In this document: in pieces, positions 37,641-47,732 of the stretch | How the letters are laid out: every line of letters begins with the position of its first letter | How positions within the stretch are numbered: the stretch's first letter is position 1 | Origin: Legionella rubrilucens | GTDB taxonomy: Bacteria > Pseudomonadota > Gammaproteobacteria > Legionellales > Legionellaceae | Reading direction: 5' to 3' | Length of the DNA: 64,000 nt | NCBI RefSeq assembly: GCF_001468125.1 | Contig: NZ_LNYT01000020.1 | Coordinates: 147,102-211,101 of the forward strand | Program-made: the position numbers and the translations under genes | Notes under the pieces: model-generated | The model's input: the letters and a program-made list of their open reading frames with translations, nothing else | What the model was told of the DNA's origin: nothing | The model's database searches: none

Positions 37641-38783
37641 TTAGTGTTCTGACATCGCTTTTTTGCCGATGGAGACATGCTCCAGGCAATCGATATAAAT
37701 CTGGCTTAAATCGAGCCCGTGGTAGTCATTGCCGTCTAATTGTTCCCAGTGGCCTTCCTCATAGGCTATGACCAGGGACAGTAACTTTCCCAACTCCCCT
37801 TCGCGTGCCATCAATGCCCCTTTAATGTCGTCTGCCAGCGTGATTTTTTCAATCAACACATTCATCGGGGTATCCAGCAGGCTGTCTAGCACCGAGAGCA
37901 ACCCGGCCGTGTAAGCGCTTTCAGCCGATAAATGCGAATTGGCTTTAGCCAGTTTTTCGGCCATCTGGGCGCGGATAAGCCCGGACTCGACAATTTCGAG
38001 GGGCTTATTGGACACGTTTTTCATCGACAGTACCATGACCCAGTTTTTTAAATGGAGAATGCCTAAACGGGTGACGGCCTGCTGGATGGATTCGATGGCC
38101 TGATAACCGGAGAAGGCGGCCGAATTGGCAACGCGCAACAGTTGATAACTTAAAAGCGGATCCGTCTGAATCAACGGAATTATCTCGTTAAAATGGGTAT
38201 CGGGGTGCTGCAGCTTTTCAATCAGCATCAGCAGGTTTAATTTATTGGCGGCAATTTCCTTCACTTCCTTCACCTCGGGCTGAAAGAGGAAGTCGCCGCA
38301 ATAGTAATCCATGGTCATGTCTTTGCAGTTGATAAAGCGGTTTGGGTCGGAAATATTATAAGCGATGACCTTGCGCTGTTTGGCCTGGCTGTATTTGACC
38401 ACTTTGGTCAAATCTGCCATGCCCATCAGGTGTTCGCTCAAGGCAATGTATTCGGCAAAATTAAGCCAGGCCAATTGGTCGGGGCTGTCAATCATGAGCG
38501 CAATGGAGTGGGACGCGTCTTTTAACTCCTCTGCTGTGTAGGTTTGGTTAATGTCCGCGGCATGCAATTTTAATATCACCGGATTTTCAAGAGGGGGATC
38601 GGCGAGTTCAATCAGTGAATTTAAGGCATAAGGCACGAACAACGGCAGGTTGCTATCAATGTTGTGGGTCACCGTGGTGAAATAAGGCAGCAATTCAATG
38701 GGCTGTTTGGCTTGTTGGTTAGCGATAATCTCCATGGCGACACATTTCAGTTTTTGATTATAGATTGGTCGTTTAATTAACAT
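37641..38783 (-). CDS. HDOD domain protein with degenerate EAL-like N-terminus
   Basis: 380 residues, YuxH-like architecture. The first 170 residues resemble an EAL domain that has lost its motifs (KRPIYNQKLKCVAMEIIANQ; DYYCGDFLFQPEVKEV in place of the usual GYYFQGYFFCKPE). Residues about 175-370 are an HDOD domain (NEIIPLIQTDPLLSYQLLRV followed by ANSAAFSGYQAIESIQQAV). Such proteins are signalling adaptors; phosphodiesterase activity is not expected. The start ATG has AAGGACTGAGTAACC upstream. It is transcribed away from sdhC across a long intergenic region. Confidence 0.85.
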   Translation of the reverse strand: MLIKRPIYNQKLKCVAMEIIANQQAKQPIELLPYFTTVTHNIDSNLPLFVPYALNSLIELADPPLENPVILKLHAADINQTYTAEELKDASHSIALMIDSPDQLAWLNFAEYIALSEHLMGMADLTKVVKYSQAKQRKVIAYNISDPNRFINCKDMTMDYYCGDFLFQPEVKEVKEIAANKLNLLMLIEKLQHPDTHFNEIIPLIQTDPLLSYQLLRVANSAAFSGYQAIESIQQAVTRLGILHLKNWVMVLSMKNVSNKPLEIVESGLIRAQMAEKLAKANSHLSAESAYTAGLLSVLDSLLDTPMNVLIEKITLADDIKGALMAREGELGKLLSLVIAYEEGHWEQLDGNDYHGLDLSQIYIDCLEHVSIGKKAMSEH

Positions 38784-38851
38784 GGTTACTCAGTCCTTCG
38801 CTTAACCGGTATTCTCAATGATAGTATGGCTGGTTGTTTGTTTCCATTCAA

Positions 38852-38883
38852 GTTGATTTTAAATTATTCTTGTTGATTATAAA
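38852..38883 (+). repeat. Direct repeat GTTGATTWTAAA, 20-base period
   Basis: GTTGATTTTAAA at 38852-38863 and GTTGATTATAAA at 38872-38883, start to start 20 bases (two helix turns), so both lie on the same DNA face. They sit between the HDOD and sdhC genes. A regulator that binds on one face is a natural reading. Confidence 0.45.
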
Positions 38884-38938
38884 ATGGATTTATTAAGGCA
38901 ATGGATGGGAACACGTGATATGCTTTTAACGCAGTAGC

Positions 38939-38967
38939 TTTGCGCTAAAAATACAGAGTGGTATACT
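38939..38967 (+). promoter_or_regulatory. Candidate sdh operon promoter
   Basis: TTTGCG at 38939-38944, 17-base spacer, TATACT at 38962-38967. This would give an untranslated leader of about 136 bases for sdhC. Confidence 0.5.
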
Positions 38968-39077
38968 TCGCCAGTTTTCTGCTTGCTTTGTGTAAATTAC
39001 AGCCTGATTTGTTGTTTCGATTTAAGCAGCATGCCGTGCTTTTCTGTTATCAGGGGGCATGAGGGTTAGCTTTGTTA

Positions 39078-39086
39078 TGCTATATT
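39078..39086 (+). promoter_or_regulatory. Extended -10 element before sdhC
   Basis: TGCTATATT matches an extended -10 (TGnTATAAT-like) with no good -35. It could be a second, closer promoter for sdhC. Confidence 0.3.
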
Positions 39087-39109
39087 ACTAATTTTAGTTG
39101 AGGGATGCC

Positions 39110-39484
39110 GTGAATAAAAAAAGACCGGTGAATCTGGACCTGCGAACGTTAAAATTTCCGCCCATGGCGATTGCATCGATACTCCATCGCGTTTCTGGCA
39201 TGGTGTTGTTTCTGCTTCTGCCCATCATGATGTATTTTCTTGATTTATCATTACGCAATGCCGGCACATTCAATAATCTGCAGGCTACCCTGGCTCACCC
39301 CCTGTGCAAATTAACCCTGTGGGCTTTTTTAGCCGCTTGGACTTACCATTTGCTGGCCGGTATCCGCCATATGCTGATGGATCTTGGGTGGGGAGAGCAT
39401 CTTGAATCAGGCCGCCGCAGCGCCGTCCTGGTGATCATCCTTTCTGTTATTTTCTCACTTTTGTTAGGGGTCTGGATATGGTAA
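39110..39484 (+). CDS. sdhC: Succinate dehydrogenase cytochrome b556 subunit
   Basis: Heme b-binding membrane anchor of complex II, 124 residues. Start is GTG 39110, giving MNKKRPVNLDLRTLKFPPMA with GAGGG upstream; the TTG at 39098 is further off. Three helices; ASILHRVSGMVLFLLLP contains the family's HRxSG motif, and YHLLAGIRHMLMDLG the heme-ligand histidine. It overlaps sdhD by 7 bases and heads the sdhCDAB operon. Confidence 0.95.
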   Translation: MNKKRPVNLDLRTLKFPPMAIASILHRVSGMVLFLLLPIMMYFLDLSLRNAGTFNNLQATLAHPLCKLTLWAFLAAWTYHLLAGIRHMLMDLGWGEHLESGRRSAVLVIILSVIFSLLLGVWIW

Positions 39485-39825
39485 CCAACGTCACCAGCCT
39501 GACGGGCAACGGTTTAAAGGATTGGCTGATACAGCGGGCTACTGCAGTGTATCTCTTATTCTATACTTTATTTTTAATGGGCTTTTTAATCGTTCATCCG
39601 CAAATGGCCTATCATCAGTGGCAGTCCCTGTTTGCCTGCAACTGGTTTAAAGTCGCCAGTGTTATCGCATTAGGCGCCATTTCTTTACATGCCTGGATAG
39701 GTGTCTGGACCGTCACCACGGATTACATGAAGTGCACCATGCTCAGAGTATCTGTGCAAATGGCTGTGGTTGTCTGGTTGCTGGGACAATTTATTTGGGG
39801 TTTGATGATTGTTTGGGGACAATAA
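39478..39825 (+). CDS. sdhD: Succinate dehydrogenase membrane anchor subunit
   Basis: Second membrane anchor of complex II, 115 residues, three helices. It starts inside the sdhC stop region (ATGG after the TGG TAA). [20 protein letters not shown] and [20 protein letters not shown] (heme/quinone-side His and the conserved D-Y) are typical. Co-translated with sdhC; two bases separate its stop from the sdhA start region. Confidence 0.95.
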   Translation: MVTNVTSLTGNGLKDWLIQRATAVYLLFYTLFLMGFLIVHPQMAYHQWQSLFACNWFKVASVIALGAISLHAWIGVWTVTTDYMKCTMLRVSVQMAVVVWLLGQFIWGLMIVWGQ

Positions 39826-39827
39826 GC

Positions 39828-41597
39828 ATGGCATTTCCACGACACAAATTTGATGCGGTAATTATTGGTGCGGGCGGGGCTGGCATGCGGGCCGCCCTGC
39901 AGTTGGCCAATTCAGGATTGCAGGTGGCCTTGCTGTCCAAAGTCTTTCCCACCCGTTCCCATACGGTTTCTGCACAGGGCGGTATCACGGCCGCGCTTGG
40001 CAACGCGGATGAAGACGACTGGCGCTGGCACATGTACGATACGGTCAAGGGCGCCGATTACATCGGCGATCAGGATTGCATTGAATACCTCTGTAAAACC
40101 GGCCCGGAAGCCGTTTATGAGCTCGAGCACATGGGTCTGCCTTTCTCAAGGATGGACAACGGCAAGATTTACCAGCGTCAGTTTGGCGGTCAGTCCAAGC
40201 ATTTTGGCGGGGAGCAGGCGGCTCGAACCTGCGCGGCGGCAGACAGAACCGGTCATGCCCTGTTACATACGCTCTACCAGCAGAACCTGAAAGCCAAAAC
40301 CCATATTTTCAGCGAATGGCTGGCTTTGGATTTCGTTAAGGACAATCACGGCCGCATCGCAGGCGTGACGGCCCTGTGCATAGAAACCGGGGAAGTCGTG
40401 TTTTATCAAACCCGCGTCTGCATTTTAGCGACAGGCGGAGCCGGGCGTATTTACCAATCAACGACCAATGCCCATATCAATACGGGCGACGGCTTTGGCA
40501 TGGCGCTGCGCGCCGGCCTGCCGCTGCAGGACATGGAAATGTGGCAATTCCATCCCACCGGTATTGCCGGTGCCGGCACGCTCGTGACGGAAGGATGCCG
40601 CGGTGAAGGCGGATATCTCATCAATAAGGATGGGGAGCGCTTCATGGAGCGGTATGCCCCGCGGGTAAAAGATTTGGCTTCGAGGGATGTCGTCGCTCGC
40701 TCCATGGCACTGGAAATCCGTGCCGGCCGTGGGTTTGATCCCAAGGGCGTCGATCACGTCAAGCTGAAGCTGGATCACCTGGGCGCGGATTTAATCATGT
40801 CCCGACTGCCGGGTATTCGCGAACTGTCCTTAAAATTTGCCGGGGTGGATCCGATTGTTGAACCCATTCCCGTCGTACCAACCTGCCATTACAGCATGGG
40901 CGGCATTCCCACGAACATGCACGGTCAGGTGATTACCCATAAAAATGGCGTTGATGCCGTGGTTGAGGGCTTGTATGCCGTAGGCGAGTGTGCCTGCGTC
41001 TCTGTGCATGGTGCCAACCGCCTCGGCGGTAATTCCCTGCTGGACCTCGTGGTGTTTGGCCGTGCGGCAGGGCTTCATGTCGAAGAGTTGTGGCAATCCA
41101 ATCAAATGCCCGACATGGCTTATGTGACGGAAGAAAACATTGCCGAAGCCATGGCGCGTTATAATCGCTGGCAGGAATCAACCGATGGCGAGATGCCGTC
41201 AACCATTCGTGATGACATGCAGCGTGTCATGCAGGAAGATTTCGGCGTATTCCGTACCGGCAAGGTCATGGAAGAGGGCCTCCATCGTCTGCAGGCCCTG
41301 CGCGAGCGTTTGCAGCATGCCAAACTGGTGGATAAGACCAAAGTATTCAATACCGAATTGGTCACCGCACTGGAATTGGATAATTTAATGGCCACCGCTT
41401 ATGCCACAGCCCAATCTGCCCTGGCCAGAACAGAAAGCCGCGGTGCGCATAGCCGGGAGGATTACCCACAGCGCGACGATGCCAACTGGATTAAGCACAC
41501 GCTCTATTTTGCGCATGATGATGCGATTGATTATCGCCCTGTCAATGCTAAACCTAACTATGTCGAGCCGTTTGAGCCGAAAGAACGCGTTTATTAA
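39828..41597 (+). CDS. sdhA: Succinate dehydrogenase flavoprotein subunit
   Basis: Catalytic subunit of complex II, oxidising succinate to fumarate, 589 residues. Start ATG 39828 ([19 protein letters not shown]); a longer reading from 39732 lies inside sdhD and is rejected. The FAD site [14 protein letters not shown] and covalent-FAD histidine in [17 protein letters not shown] are present, with [23 protein letters not shown] and catalytic Arg in [20 protein letters not shown]. It is unrelated to the Dot/Icm effector that shares the name SdhA. Confidence 0.98.
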   Translation: MAFPRHKFDAVIIGAGGAGMRAALQLANSGLQVALLSKVFPTRSHTVSAQGGITAALGNADEDDWRWHMYDTVKGADYIGDQDCIEYLCKTGPEAVYELEHMGLPFSRMDNGKIYQRQFGGQSKHFGGEQAARTCAAADRTGHALLHTLYQQNLKAKTHIFSEWLALDFVKDNHGRIAGVTALCIETGEVVFYQTRVCILATGGAGRIYQSTTNAHINTGDGFGMALRAGLPLQDMEMWQFHPTGIAGAGTLVTEGCRGEGGYLINKDGERFMERYAPRVKDLASRDVVARSMALEIRAGRGFDPKGVDHVKLKLDHLGADLIMSRLPGIRELSLKFAGVDPIVEPIPVVPTCHYSMGGIPTNMHGQVITHKNGVDAVVEGLYAVGECACVSVHGANRLGGNSLLDLVVFGRAAGLHVEELWQSNQMPDMAYVTEENIAEAMARYNRWQESTDGEMPSTIRDDMQRVMQEDFGVFRTGKVMEEGLHRLQALRERLQHAKLVDKTKVFNTELVTALELDNLMATAYATAQSALARTESRGAHSREDYPQRDDANWIKHTLYFAHDDAIDYRPVNAKPNYVEPFEPKERVY

Positions 41598-41610
41598 AAG
41601 AGGATAAGCC

Positions 41611-42333
41611 ATGGCTGATAATCGAATTCTGAGCCTGTCTATTTACCGTTACAATCCTGAGCTCGATGAGTCTCCTTACATGAAGGACTATGAAATCGCC
41701 GTCCCGGCCAAGAGCGATCCCATGCTGTTGACCCTGCTTGAGCGCCTGAAAGCCGAACAGGATCCAACCATTGCCTATCGCCGCTCCTGCCGTGAAGGCG
41801 TGTGCGGGTCAGACGGTATGAACATCAACGGCACCAATGGCTTGGCCTGCATCACCTCGCTTTCACAGTTAAACACCGATCGCATTGTGATTCGTCCTTT
41901 GCCAGGATTCCCCGTTGTGCGTGATCTGGTGGTCGACATGACCCAGTTTTACCAACAATACGAGCGCATTGAGCCTTATCTGCAAAACGATCAGGTTGCT
42001 CCGGCGCGTGAACGGCTGCAATCACCAGAAGAGCGTGCGCAGCTGGATGGTTTGTACGAGTGTATTCTGTGCGCCTGCTGCACCAGTTCCTGCCCCTCGT
42101 TCTGGTGGAACCCGGAAAAATTTGTCGGCCCTGCCGGTCTGCTTCAGGCCAGACGCTTTTTAGCGGACAGCCGTGATACAGCAAAACGGCATCGTTTGGA
42201 TAAATTACAGGATCCATTTAGTGTATTTCGCTGCCGTTCCATTATGAATTGCGTGAATGTTTGCCCGAAGGGACTCAATCCAACGCAAGCGATTGCCGAT
42301 ATTCGTAAACAGATGTTGAATCAAGAAACTTGA
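41611..42333 (+). CDS. sdhB: Succinate dehydrogenase iron-sulfur subunit
   Basis: Electron-transfer subunit of complex II with 2Fe-2S, 4Fe-4S and 3Fe-4S clusters, 240 residues. Cys motifs: CREGVCGSDGMNINGTNGLAC (2Fe-2S), CILCACCTSSCPSFWWNP (4Fe-4S) and CRSIMNCVNVCPKGLNP (3Fe-4S). ATG 41611 has AAAAGAGGATAAGCC upstream. It is followed after 54 bases by sucA with no terminator in between, so one transcript is likely. Confidence 0.98.
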   Translation: MADNRILSLSIYRYNPELDESPYMKDYEIAVPAKSDPMLLTLLERLKAEQDPTIAYRRSCREGVCGSDGMNINGTNGLACITSLSQLNTDRIVIRPLPGFPVVRDLVVDMTQFYQQYERIEPYLQNDQVAPARERLQSPEERAQLDGLYECILCACCTSSCPSFWWNPEKFVGPAGLLQARRFLADSRDTAKRHRLDKLQDPFSVFRCRSIMNCVNVCPKGLNPTQAIADIRKQMLNQET

Positions 42334-42387
42334 TGACGATTATCCAGCGTCTCAACCCTAGGACGCGCCCTTTGGAGAACCAATACA

Positions 42388-45186
42388 ATGAGCAGTAACG
42401 ACTTTCAGAATCAATTGGCTTCATCCTACCTCTCGGGTGGGAGTATGGCCTATGTGGATAGTCTGTACGAAGATTTTCTGAATGATCCCGATTCAGTGCC
42501 GGCCGACTGGCGCGCCGTTTTCAGCGCATTACCCCAGATTAATCATGTCGCTCAGGATACCCCTCACCGTGATATCCGCGATTACTTTCTGATGAATGCC
42601 AACCGCAAACGCGCCCCGGCAGAAAATGCAGAGGCCAGCAAACAGTTCCAGGTTGCTCATTTAATCAATGCCTATCGTGCTCACGGTCATCATGCCGCCA
42701 AGCTTGATCCGCTCGAAATGGCGGAGCGGGTTCAGGTACCCAGCCTGGAACTCAGTTACCATAAATTATCCGATGCCGATTTAAATCGCTCGTTTTATGC
42801 GGGTAAGAATTTTAATGGCTCTGAAATGCCTCTGGCTGAAATTTATCAGGCCCTGCGTGCAACCTATTGCGGCAGCATTGGCATTGAATACATGCACATC
42901 TCCAACATTGAAGAAACCGAATGGCTTCAGCAGAAGCTTGAAACCGTTCGCGGCCGCCCTAATTTTGACGCGGAAAAGAAACGTCAGATCTTAAGCGATT
43001 TGATTGCTGCCGATGGCCTGGAGCGTTATCTGGGTACCCGTTATGTTGGCCAGAAACGCTTTTCCCTCGAAGGCGGGGATGCATTTATCCCAATGATGAA
43101 GGAAATTATCCGTAAGGGCGGCGCAGAAGGGGTGCAGGAAATCGTGATTGGCATGGCTCACCGCGGCCGCTTGAATGTCCTCGTGAATGTGCTTGGAAAA
43201 GAACCTGATCAGTTATTCCAGGAATTTGAAGGCAAGCTCGGTTCGGCTGAGCGCTCCGGGGATGTGAAGTACCACATGGGCTTTTCATCCGACATTCGCA
43301 CCGAAACCGGTGCCATTGTTCATCTGGCGCTGGCCTTTAATCCGTCGCATCTTGAAATTATTGGACCCGTGGTTGAGGGGTCTGTGCGCTCACGTCTGGG
43401 ACGTCGCCATGATCTTGAGAAAAAGGATAAAGTCGTGCCCGTCGTGGTTCATGGGGATGCGGCCTTCGCCGGACAGGGCGTGGTCATGGAGACCTTTAAC
43501 TTTTCCCAGGCGCGCGGCTATTCCACCGGCGGTACCGTGCACATTGTCATCAATAACCAGATAGGCTTCACTACCAGCAATCCACTGGATGCCCGCTCAA
43601 CCCTTTATTGTACCGATGTGGCTAAAATGGTGCAGGCGCCCGTTATTCATGTCAATGGGGATGATCCCGAAGCCGTTGTGTTCGCCACGCAAATTGCAGT
43701 GGATTTCCGCATGACCTTCAAGCGGGATGTAGTGATTGATTTGGTCTGCTATCGCCGCCATGGGCACAATGAAGCCGATGAGCCTTCAGTGACTCAGCCT
43801 ACCATGTATAAGAAAATCAAAAGCATGCGCCCCTTAAGGGAAATCTATGCCGAAGAGTTGATTCAGGAAGGGTTGACGACGGCGGCCGAGGTTGACCAAT
43901 TAGCGGAGGGTTACCGTAATCGCCTGGACAAGGGACAGGCGGTCGTGGATACCGTTCAAGGGAATTATGATGGCAAAATGTCCATTGACTGGACCCCTTA
44001 TTTTAATGCCAAGTGGACCGATAAGGCCGATACCACCATCAGCGCCGCGATGCTTAAGACCCTGGCGAAAACGCTGCATACCCTGCCTGACGGCTTTGAG
44101 TTGCACCCGGTGGTTAAACGGTTGATTGCCGAGCGAGAAAAAATGGCGACGGGTGAATTGCCCATGAACTGGGGATTCGCTGAAACCATGGCTTATGCAA
44201 GCCTGTTGCAGGAAGGTTATGGCGTCCGTTTGTCAGGGCAGGACTGCGGCCGTGGTACCTTTGCTCATCGCCACGCCGTGTTGCATGATATTCAAACCGG
44301 CAATACCTTCGTACCTTTGGAGAAGGCCGCCACGAGCAAACCTTTTGTGGTTATTGACTCCGTGTTGTCCGAAGAGGCGGTGCTTGCGTTTGAATACGGC
44401 TATGCTTCCTCCGAACCCAATTCACTGGTGCTCTGGGAAGCGCAGTTTGGGGATTTTGCCAATGGCGCCCAGGTGGTGATTGATCAATTCATCAGTTCCG
44501 GCGAGCAAAAATGGGGTCGTCTCTGCGGCCTGGTGATGCTGTTGCCGCATGGCTACGAAGGCCAGGGGCCTGAGCACTCCTCCGCACGTCTTGAGCGCTA
44601 CATGCAGCTCTGCGCGCAACAGAACATGCAGGTTTGTACACCGACGACGCCGGCCCAGATTTTCCATCTCCTGCGGCGACAAATGATCCGCAACTTCCGT
44701 AAGCCATTGATTGTGATGACACCCAAGAGCTTGCTGCGTCATAAATTGGCGGTATCACCGGTTGAGGATTTATTGAAAGGCAAATTCCACGACGTGATTC
44801 CAGAAATCGATGCTCTGGATGCGGCTAACGTCACGAAGGTCGTGTTATGCTGCGGAAAAGTTTACTATGATCTGTTGCAAAAACGCCGTGATGAGCAGTT
44901 GAATCATATTGCCATTATTCGCATCGAGCAATTATACCCATTCCCGAAAAAGGAACTGGAGCAGGAACTGGCGAAATTTACCAAGGCGAAACAGGTTGTC
45001 TGGTGTCAGGAAGAACCGCAAAACCAGGGGGTTTGGTTCTCATCGCAACACAATATCATTGACTGTTTACGTCCGGATCAACGCTTAAGCTATGCCGGTA
45101 GAGGATTTGCCGCGGCACCGGCCGTCGGAAGCCCTCTGCTTCATGCGAAAGAACAACAGGATCTGGTTAACCAGGCTCTGGCTTGA
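42388..45186 (+). CDS. sucA: 2-oxoglutarate dehydrogenase E1 component
   Basis: Thiamine diphosphate-dependent decarboxylase of the 2-oxoglutarate dehydrogenase complex, 932 residues. N-terminal SYLSGGSMAYVDSLYEDFLN (E2-binding), then EIVIGMAHRGRLNVLVNVLG, GDAAFAGQGVVMETFNFSQA (ThDP/Mg site) and a C-terminal transketolase-like part including AEPN-like EPNSLVLWEAQFGDFANGAQ. ATG follows TTTGGAGAACCAATACA. It is followed by sucB, but no E3 (lpd) gene lies in the window. Confidence 0.97.
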   Translation: MSSNDFQNQLASSYLSGGSMAYVDSLYEDFLNDPDSVPADWRAVFSALPQINHVAQDTPHRDIRDYFLMNANRKRAPAENAEASKQFQVAHLINAYRAHGHHAAKLDPLEMAERVQVPSLELSYHKLSDADLNRSFYAGKNFNGSEMPLAEIYQALRATYCGSIGIEYMHISNIEETEWLQQKLETVRGRPNFDAEKKRQILSDLIAADGLERYLGTRYVGQKRFSLEGGDAFIPMMKEIIRKGGAEGVQEIVIGMAHRGRLNVLVNVLGKEPDQLFQEFEGKLGSAERSGDVKYHMGFSSDIRTETGAIVHLALAFNPSHLEIIGPVVEGSVRSRLGRRHDLEKKDKVVPVVVHGDAAFAGQGVVMETFNFSQARGYSTGGTVHIVINNQIGFTTSNPLDARSTLYCTDVAKMVQAPVIHVNGDDPEAVVFATQIAVDFRMTFKRDVVIDLVCYRRHGHNEADEPSVTQPTMYKKIKSMRPLREIYAEELIQEGLTTAAEVDQLAEGYRNRLDKGQAVVDTVQGNYDGKMSIDWTPYFNAKWTDKADTTISAAMLKTLAKTLHTLPDGFELHPVVKRLIAEREKMATGELPMNWGFAETMAYASLLQEGYGVRLSGQDCGRGTFAHRHAVLHDIQTGNTFVPLEKAATSKPFVVIDSVLSEEAVLAFEYGYASSEPNSLVLWEAQFGDFANGAQVVIDQFISSGEQKWGRLCGLVMLLPHGYEGQGPEHSSARLERYMQLCAQQNMQVCTPTTPAQIFHLLRRQMIRNFRKPLIVMTPKSLLRHKLAVSPVEDLLKGKFHDVIPEIDALDAANVTKVVLCCGKVYYDLLQKRRDEQLNHIAIIRIEQLYPFPKKELEQELAKFTKAKQVVWCQEEPQNQGVWFSSQHNIIDCLRPDQRLSYAGRGFAAAPAVGSPLLHAKEQQDLVNQALA

Positions 45187-45223
45187 TAACGAATTACAAT
45201 AAATAACCAAAGAAGGACTAACC

Positions 45224-46456
45224 ATGTCTATTGAAGTTAAAGTACCGGCTCTGCCCGAATCCGTGGCGGATGCCACCATTGCCGCCTGGCATAAGAAAGT
45301 GGGTGAAAAGGTGGCTCGTGATGAAAATCTGGTTGACCTGGAAACCGACAAAGTTGTTTTGGAAGTGCCTGCGCCGGCAGACGGTGTATTAACAGAAATC
45401 CTGTTTAAAGAAGGCGATACGGTTACCTCAGCGCAATTATTGGCCCGTATTGAAGCAGGAAGCACTGCGGCGGCAGCTCCGGCGGCACCCAAAGCGGTAC
45501 CCGCCGAGCCAGCGCAGGCGCAAGTCAGTGCGCCGGCTCCTGCACAAAGCCAGAGCACCAAGGCCACAGGTCCTGCCGTACGCCGCATGCTGGCTGAAAA
45601 CAACCTGCAGCCAGAGCAGTTATCCGGCTCGGGTAAAGACGGGCGTCTGACCAAAGAAGACGTCGTGGCCTTTATTGAATCCAACCGCGAAAAATCGGCC
45701 GGTGCAACAGCCGCGCCTGCTCGAAGCGAACCCGTTTCCCTGCCGCCGATGGGCGCACGAGAAGAACGCCGTGTGCCGATGACGCGACTGCGTGCCAAAA
45801 TTGCGGAACGCTTAGTCCAGGCTCAGCACAACGCAGCCATGCTGACGACGTTTAACGAAGTCAATCTTAAGGCTGTCATGGATTTACGTGCACAATACAA
45901 AGATCTTTTCGAGAAAAAGCACGGTGTAAAACTGGGTTTTATGTCCCTCTTTACCAAGGCTGTCGTTGAGTCATTGAAACGTTTCCCGGCCGTTAATGCG
46001 TCAATCGATGGCCAGGATATTGTTTATCACGGTTATTATGATGTCGGAATTGCCGTTTCCACGGATAAAGGCCTCGTAGTGCCTGTTGTTCGTGATGCGG
46101 ATCAGCTCAGTCTGGCTGAGATTGAAAAGGTCATTGCTGACTCAGCCAGCCGTGCCCGTTTAGGCAAGCTCTCTCTGGAGGAAATGCAGGGCGGTACCTT
46201 CACCATCACCAATGGCGGTGTTTTTGGTTCCCTGCTGGCTACGCCCATCATTAATCCGCCGCAAACGGGTATTCTCGGAATGCATAAAATTGAAGACCGG
46301 CCGGTGGTTGAAAAAGGGCAAATTGTGATTCGCCCAATGATGTATGTCGCCCTGTCTTACGACCATCGTCTGATTGACGGTCGAGAGTCCGTGCAGTTTT
46401 TAGTAAGCGTCAAGGAGTTGCTCGAAGATCCCGCCCGCTTGCTGCTCAATGTGTAA
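45224..46456 (+). CDS. sucB: 2-oxoglutarate dehydrogenase E2 (dihydrolipoyl succinyltransferase)
   Basis: Core of the complex, 410 residues. Lipoyl domain (1-77) with the lipoyl lysine in [17 protein letters not shown], an Ala/Pro-rich linker, an E1/E3-binding peripheral domain ([20 protein letters not shown]), and the catalytic domain with [16 protein letters not shown] (H-x3-D-G). The start follows AGAAGGACTAACC. It pairs with sucA; a weak terminator-like hairpin (46479-46505) separates it from sucC. Confidence 0.97.
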   Translation: MSIEVKVPALPESVADATIAAWHKKVGEKVARDENLVDLETDKVVLEVPAPADGVLTEILFKEGDTVTSAQLLARIEAGSTAAAAPAAPKAVPAEPAQAQVSAPAPAQSQSTKATGPAVRRMLAENNLQPEQLSGSGKDGRLTKEDVVAFIESNREKSAGATAAPARSEPVSLPPMGAREERRVPMTRLRAKIAERLVQAQHNAAMLTTFNEVNLKAVMDLRAQYKDLFEKKHGVKLGFMSLFTKAVVESLKRFPAVNASIDGQDIVYHGYYDVGIAVSTDKGLVVPVVRDADQLSLAEIEKVIADSASRARLGKLSLEEMQGGTFTITNGGVFGSLLATPIINPPQTGILGMHKIEDRPVVEKGQIVIRPMMYVALSYDHRLIDGRESVQFLVSVKELLEDPARLLLNV

Positions 46457-46478
46457 CGATTGACATTTTAACCGCATA

Positions 46479-46505
46479 ACCCGGCTTGCCGGGTGTTGCT
46501 TTTTT
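46479..46505 (+). terminator. Attenuator-like terminator between sucB and sucC
   Basis: ACCCGG / CCGGGT with loop CTTG, then GTTGC and a T run to 46505. The short stem suggests partial read-through, so sucCD may be expressed at a lower or separately tuned level. Confidence 0.6.
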
Positions 46506-46518
46506 AAAGGTACTAACG

Positions 46519-47679
46519 ATGAATTTACATGAATACCAAGCCAAGCAGCTTTTTGCCCGCTATGGTCTACCTGTTCCTAACGGTAAGGTGGCTTACAGTG
46601 TTGAGGACGCTTTAAAAGCGGCTGAACAACTGTCCACGCCCAAATGGGTGGTGAAAGCCCAGGTGCATGCCGGTGGCCGTGGCAAGGCTGGGGGTGTAAA
46701 ACTGGTTTCCAATAAAGAGGAACTGGCGGCAGTAACCCAATCATTGTTAGGCACGCGTCTGGTGACTTATCAAACCGATGCTAAAGGTCAACCGGTTAAT
46801 GCGGTTTTAGTCGAAGAAACCTGCGATATCGGCCGTGAGCTTTATCTGGGAGCGGTTGTCGATCGTTCCAGCCGCCGCGTGGTTTTCATGGCTTCTACCG
46901 AAGGCGGCGTCGAGATTGAAAAAGTCGCTCACGAAACACCGGAGAAAATTTTTAAAGTCACCATGGATCCTTTAGTCGGCATTATGCCTTTCCAATGCCG
47001 TGAAGTTGCCTTTAAATTGGGCTTGAATGAGGAACAAATCAAACAATTCACGCACCTGATGATGGGCCTTGGGAAAATGTTTGTCGAATGTGACTTAAGT
47101 CTTTTGGAGATCAACCCCCTGGTTGTGACCAAAAGCGGACAAATCCTTTGCCTGGATGGCAAGATCAATATTGATGGCAATGCCCTGTATCGCCAGCCTG
47201 AATTGAAAAACATGCGCGATAAGTCACAGGAAGACGAGCGTGAGAACCGTGCGACCGATTGGGAACTCAATTACATTCCGCTGGAAGGTTCTATCGGCTG
47301 TATGGTGAATGGGGCGGGTCTCGCTATGGCTACCATGGACGTGATTAAGCTGCATGGCGGCGAACCAGCCAATTTCCTGGATGTTGGCGGCGGTGCGACT
47401 AAAGAGCGTGTCAGCGAAGCGTTTAAAATTATTCTCTCCGATGAAAACGTTAAGGGAATTCTGGTCAATATCTTCGGCGGTATCGTGCGTTGCGATTTAA
47501 TCGCCGAGGGTATCCTTGCCGCAGTGAAAGAAGTCGGTGTGAAAATTCCCGTGGTTGTGCGTTTGGAAGGGAATAACGCGCAATTAGGTGCGGACATTCT
47601 GAACAAGAGCGGTTTAAACGTCATTGCGGCCAACAGTTTGACTGATGCTGCAAAGAAAATTGTCGCGGCAGTCGCGTAA
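46519..47679 (+). CDS. sucC: Succinyl-CoA ligase beta subunit
   Basis: ATP-grasp subunit of succinyl-CoA synthetase (succinyl-CoA + ADP + Pi to succinate + ATP), 386 residues from ATG 46519 (AAAGG 8 bases upstream); the reading from 46486 adds an unrelated leader. [20 protein letters not shown] is the classical N-terminus. The ATP-grasp [17 protein letters not shown] and [16 protein letters not shown]-like CoA/helix region are present. It works with SucD downstream. Confidence 0.97.
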   Translation: MNLHEYQAKQLFARYGLPVPNGKVAYSVEDALKAAEQLSTPKWVVKAQVHAGGRGKAGGVKLVSNKEELAAVTQSLLGTRLVTYQTDAKGQPVNAVLVEETCDIGRELYLGAVVDRSSRRVVFMASTEGGVEIEKVAHETPEKIFKVTMDPLVGIMPFQCREVAFKLGLNEEQIKQFTHLMMGLGKMFVECDLSLLEINPLVVTKSGQILCLDGKINIDGNALYRQPELKNMRDKSQEDERENRATDWELNYIPLEGSIGCMVNGAGLAMATMDVIKLHGGEPANFLDVGGGATKERVSEAFKIILSDENVKGILVNIFGGIVRCDLIAEGILAAVKEVGVKIPVVVRLEGNNAQLGADILNKSGLNVIAANSLTDAAKKIVAAVA

Positions 47680-47732
47680 TCACTATGAAAAGGGGCGCTA
47701 TGGGCGCTCCAAACTAAATGTTGAGGTTAGCA

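Larger units (their letters stand above)
38784..39109. other. 326-base intergenic region between HDOD gene and sdhC
   Basis: Contains a tandem direct repeat (38852-38883), a sigma-70-like promoter (38939-38967), a hairpin formed by CATGCC and GGCATG around 39029-39060, and an extended -10 element (39078-39086), all upstream of sdhC. No gene was recognised in it. Confidence 0.6.

Noticed and set aside
39059-39091. Short ORF (10 codons) upstream of sdhC
   Set aside because: The G run lies directly next to the ATG, too close for a ribosome site, and no coupling to sdhC is possible.
45085-45798. 237-residue antisense frame over sucA/sucB
   Set aside because: Composition is low-complexity (Ala/Gly/Ser) mirrored from the E2 linker; not a gene.
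47685-47710. GGGCGCT direct repeat or hairpin between sucC and sucD
   Set aside because: Short, no T tract, genes run on with no gap for a promoter; no support for function.
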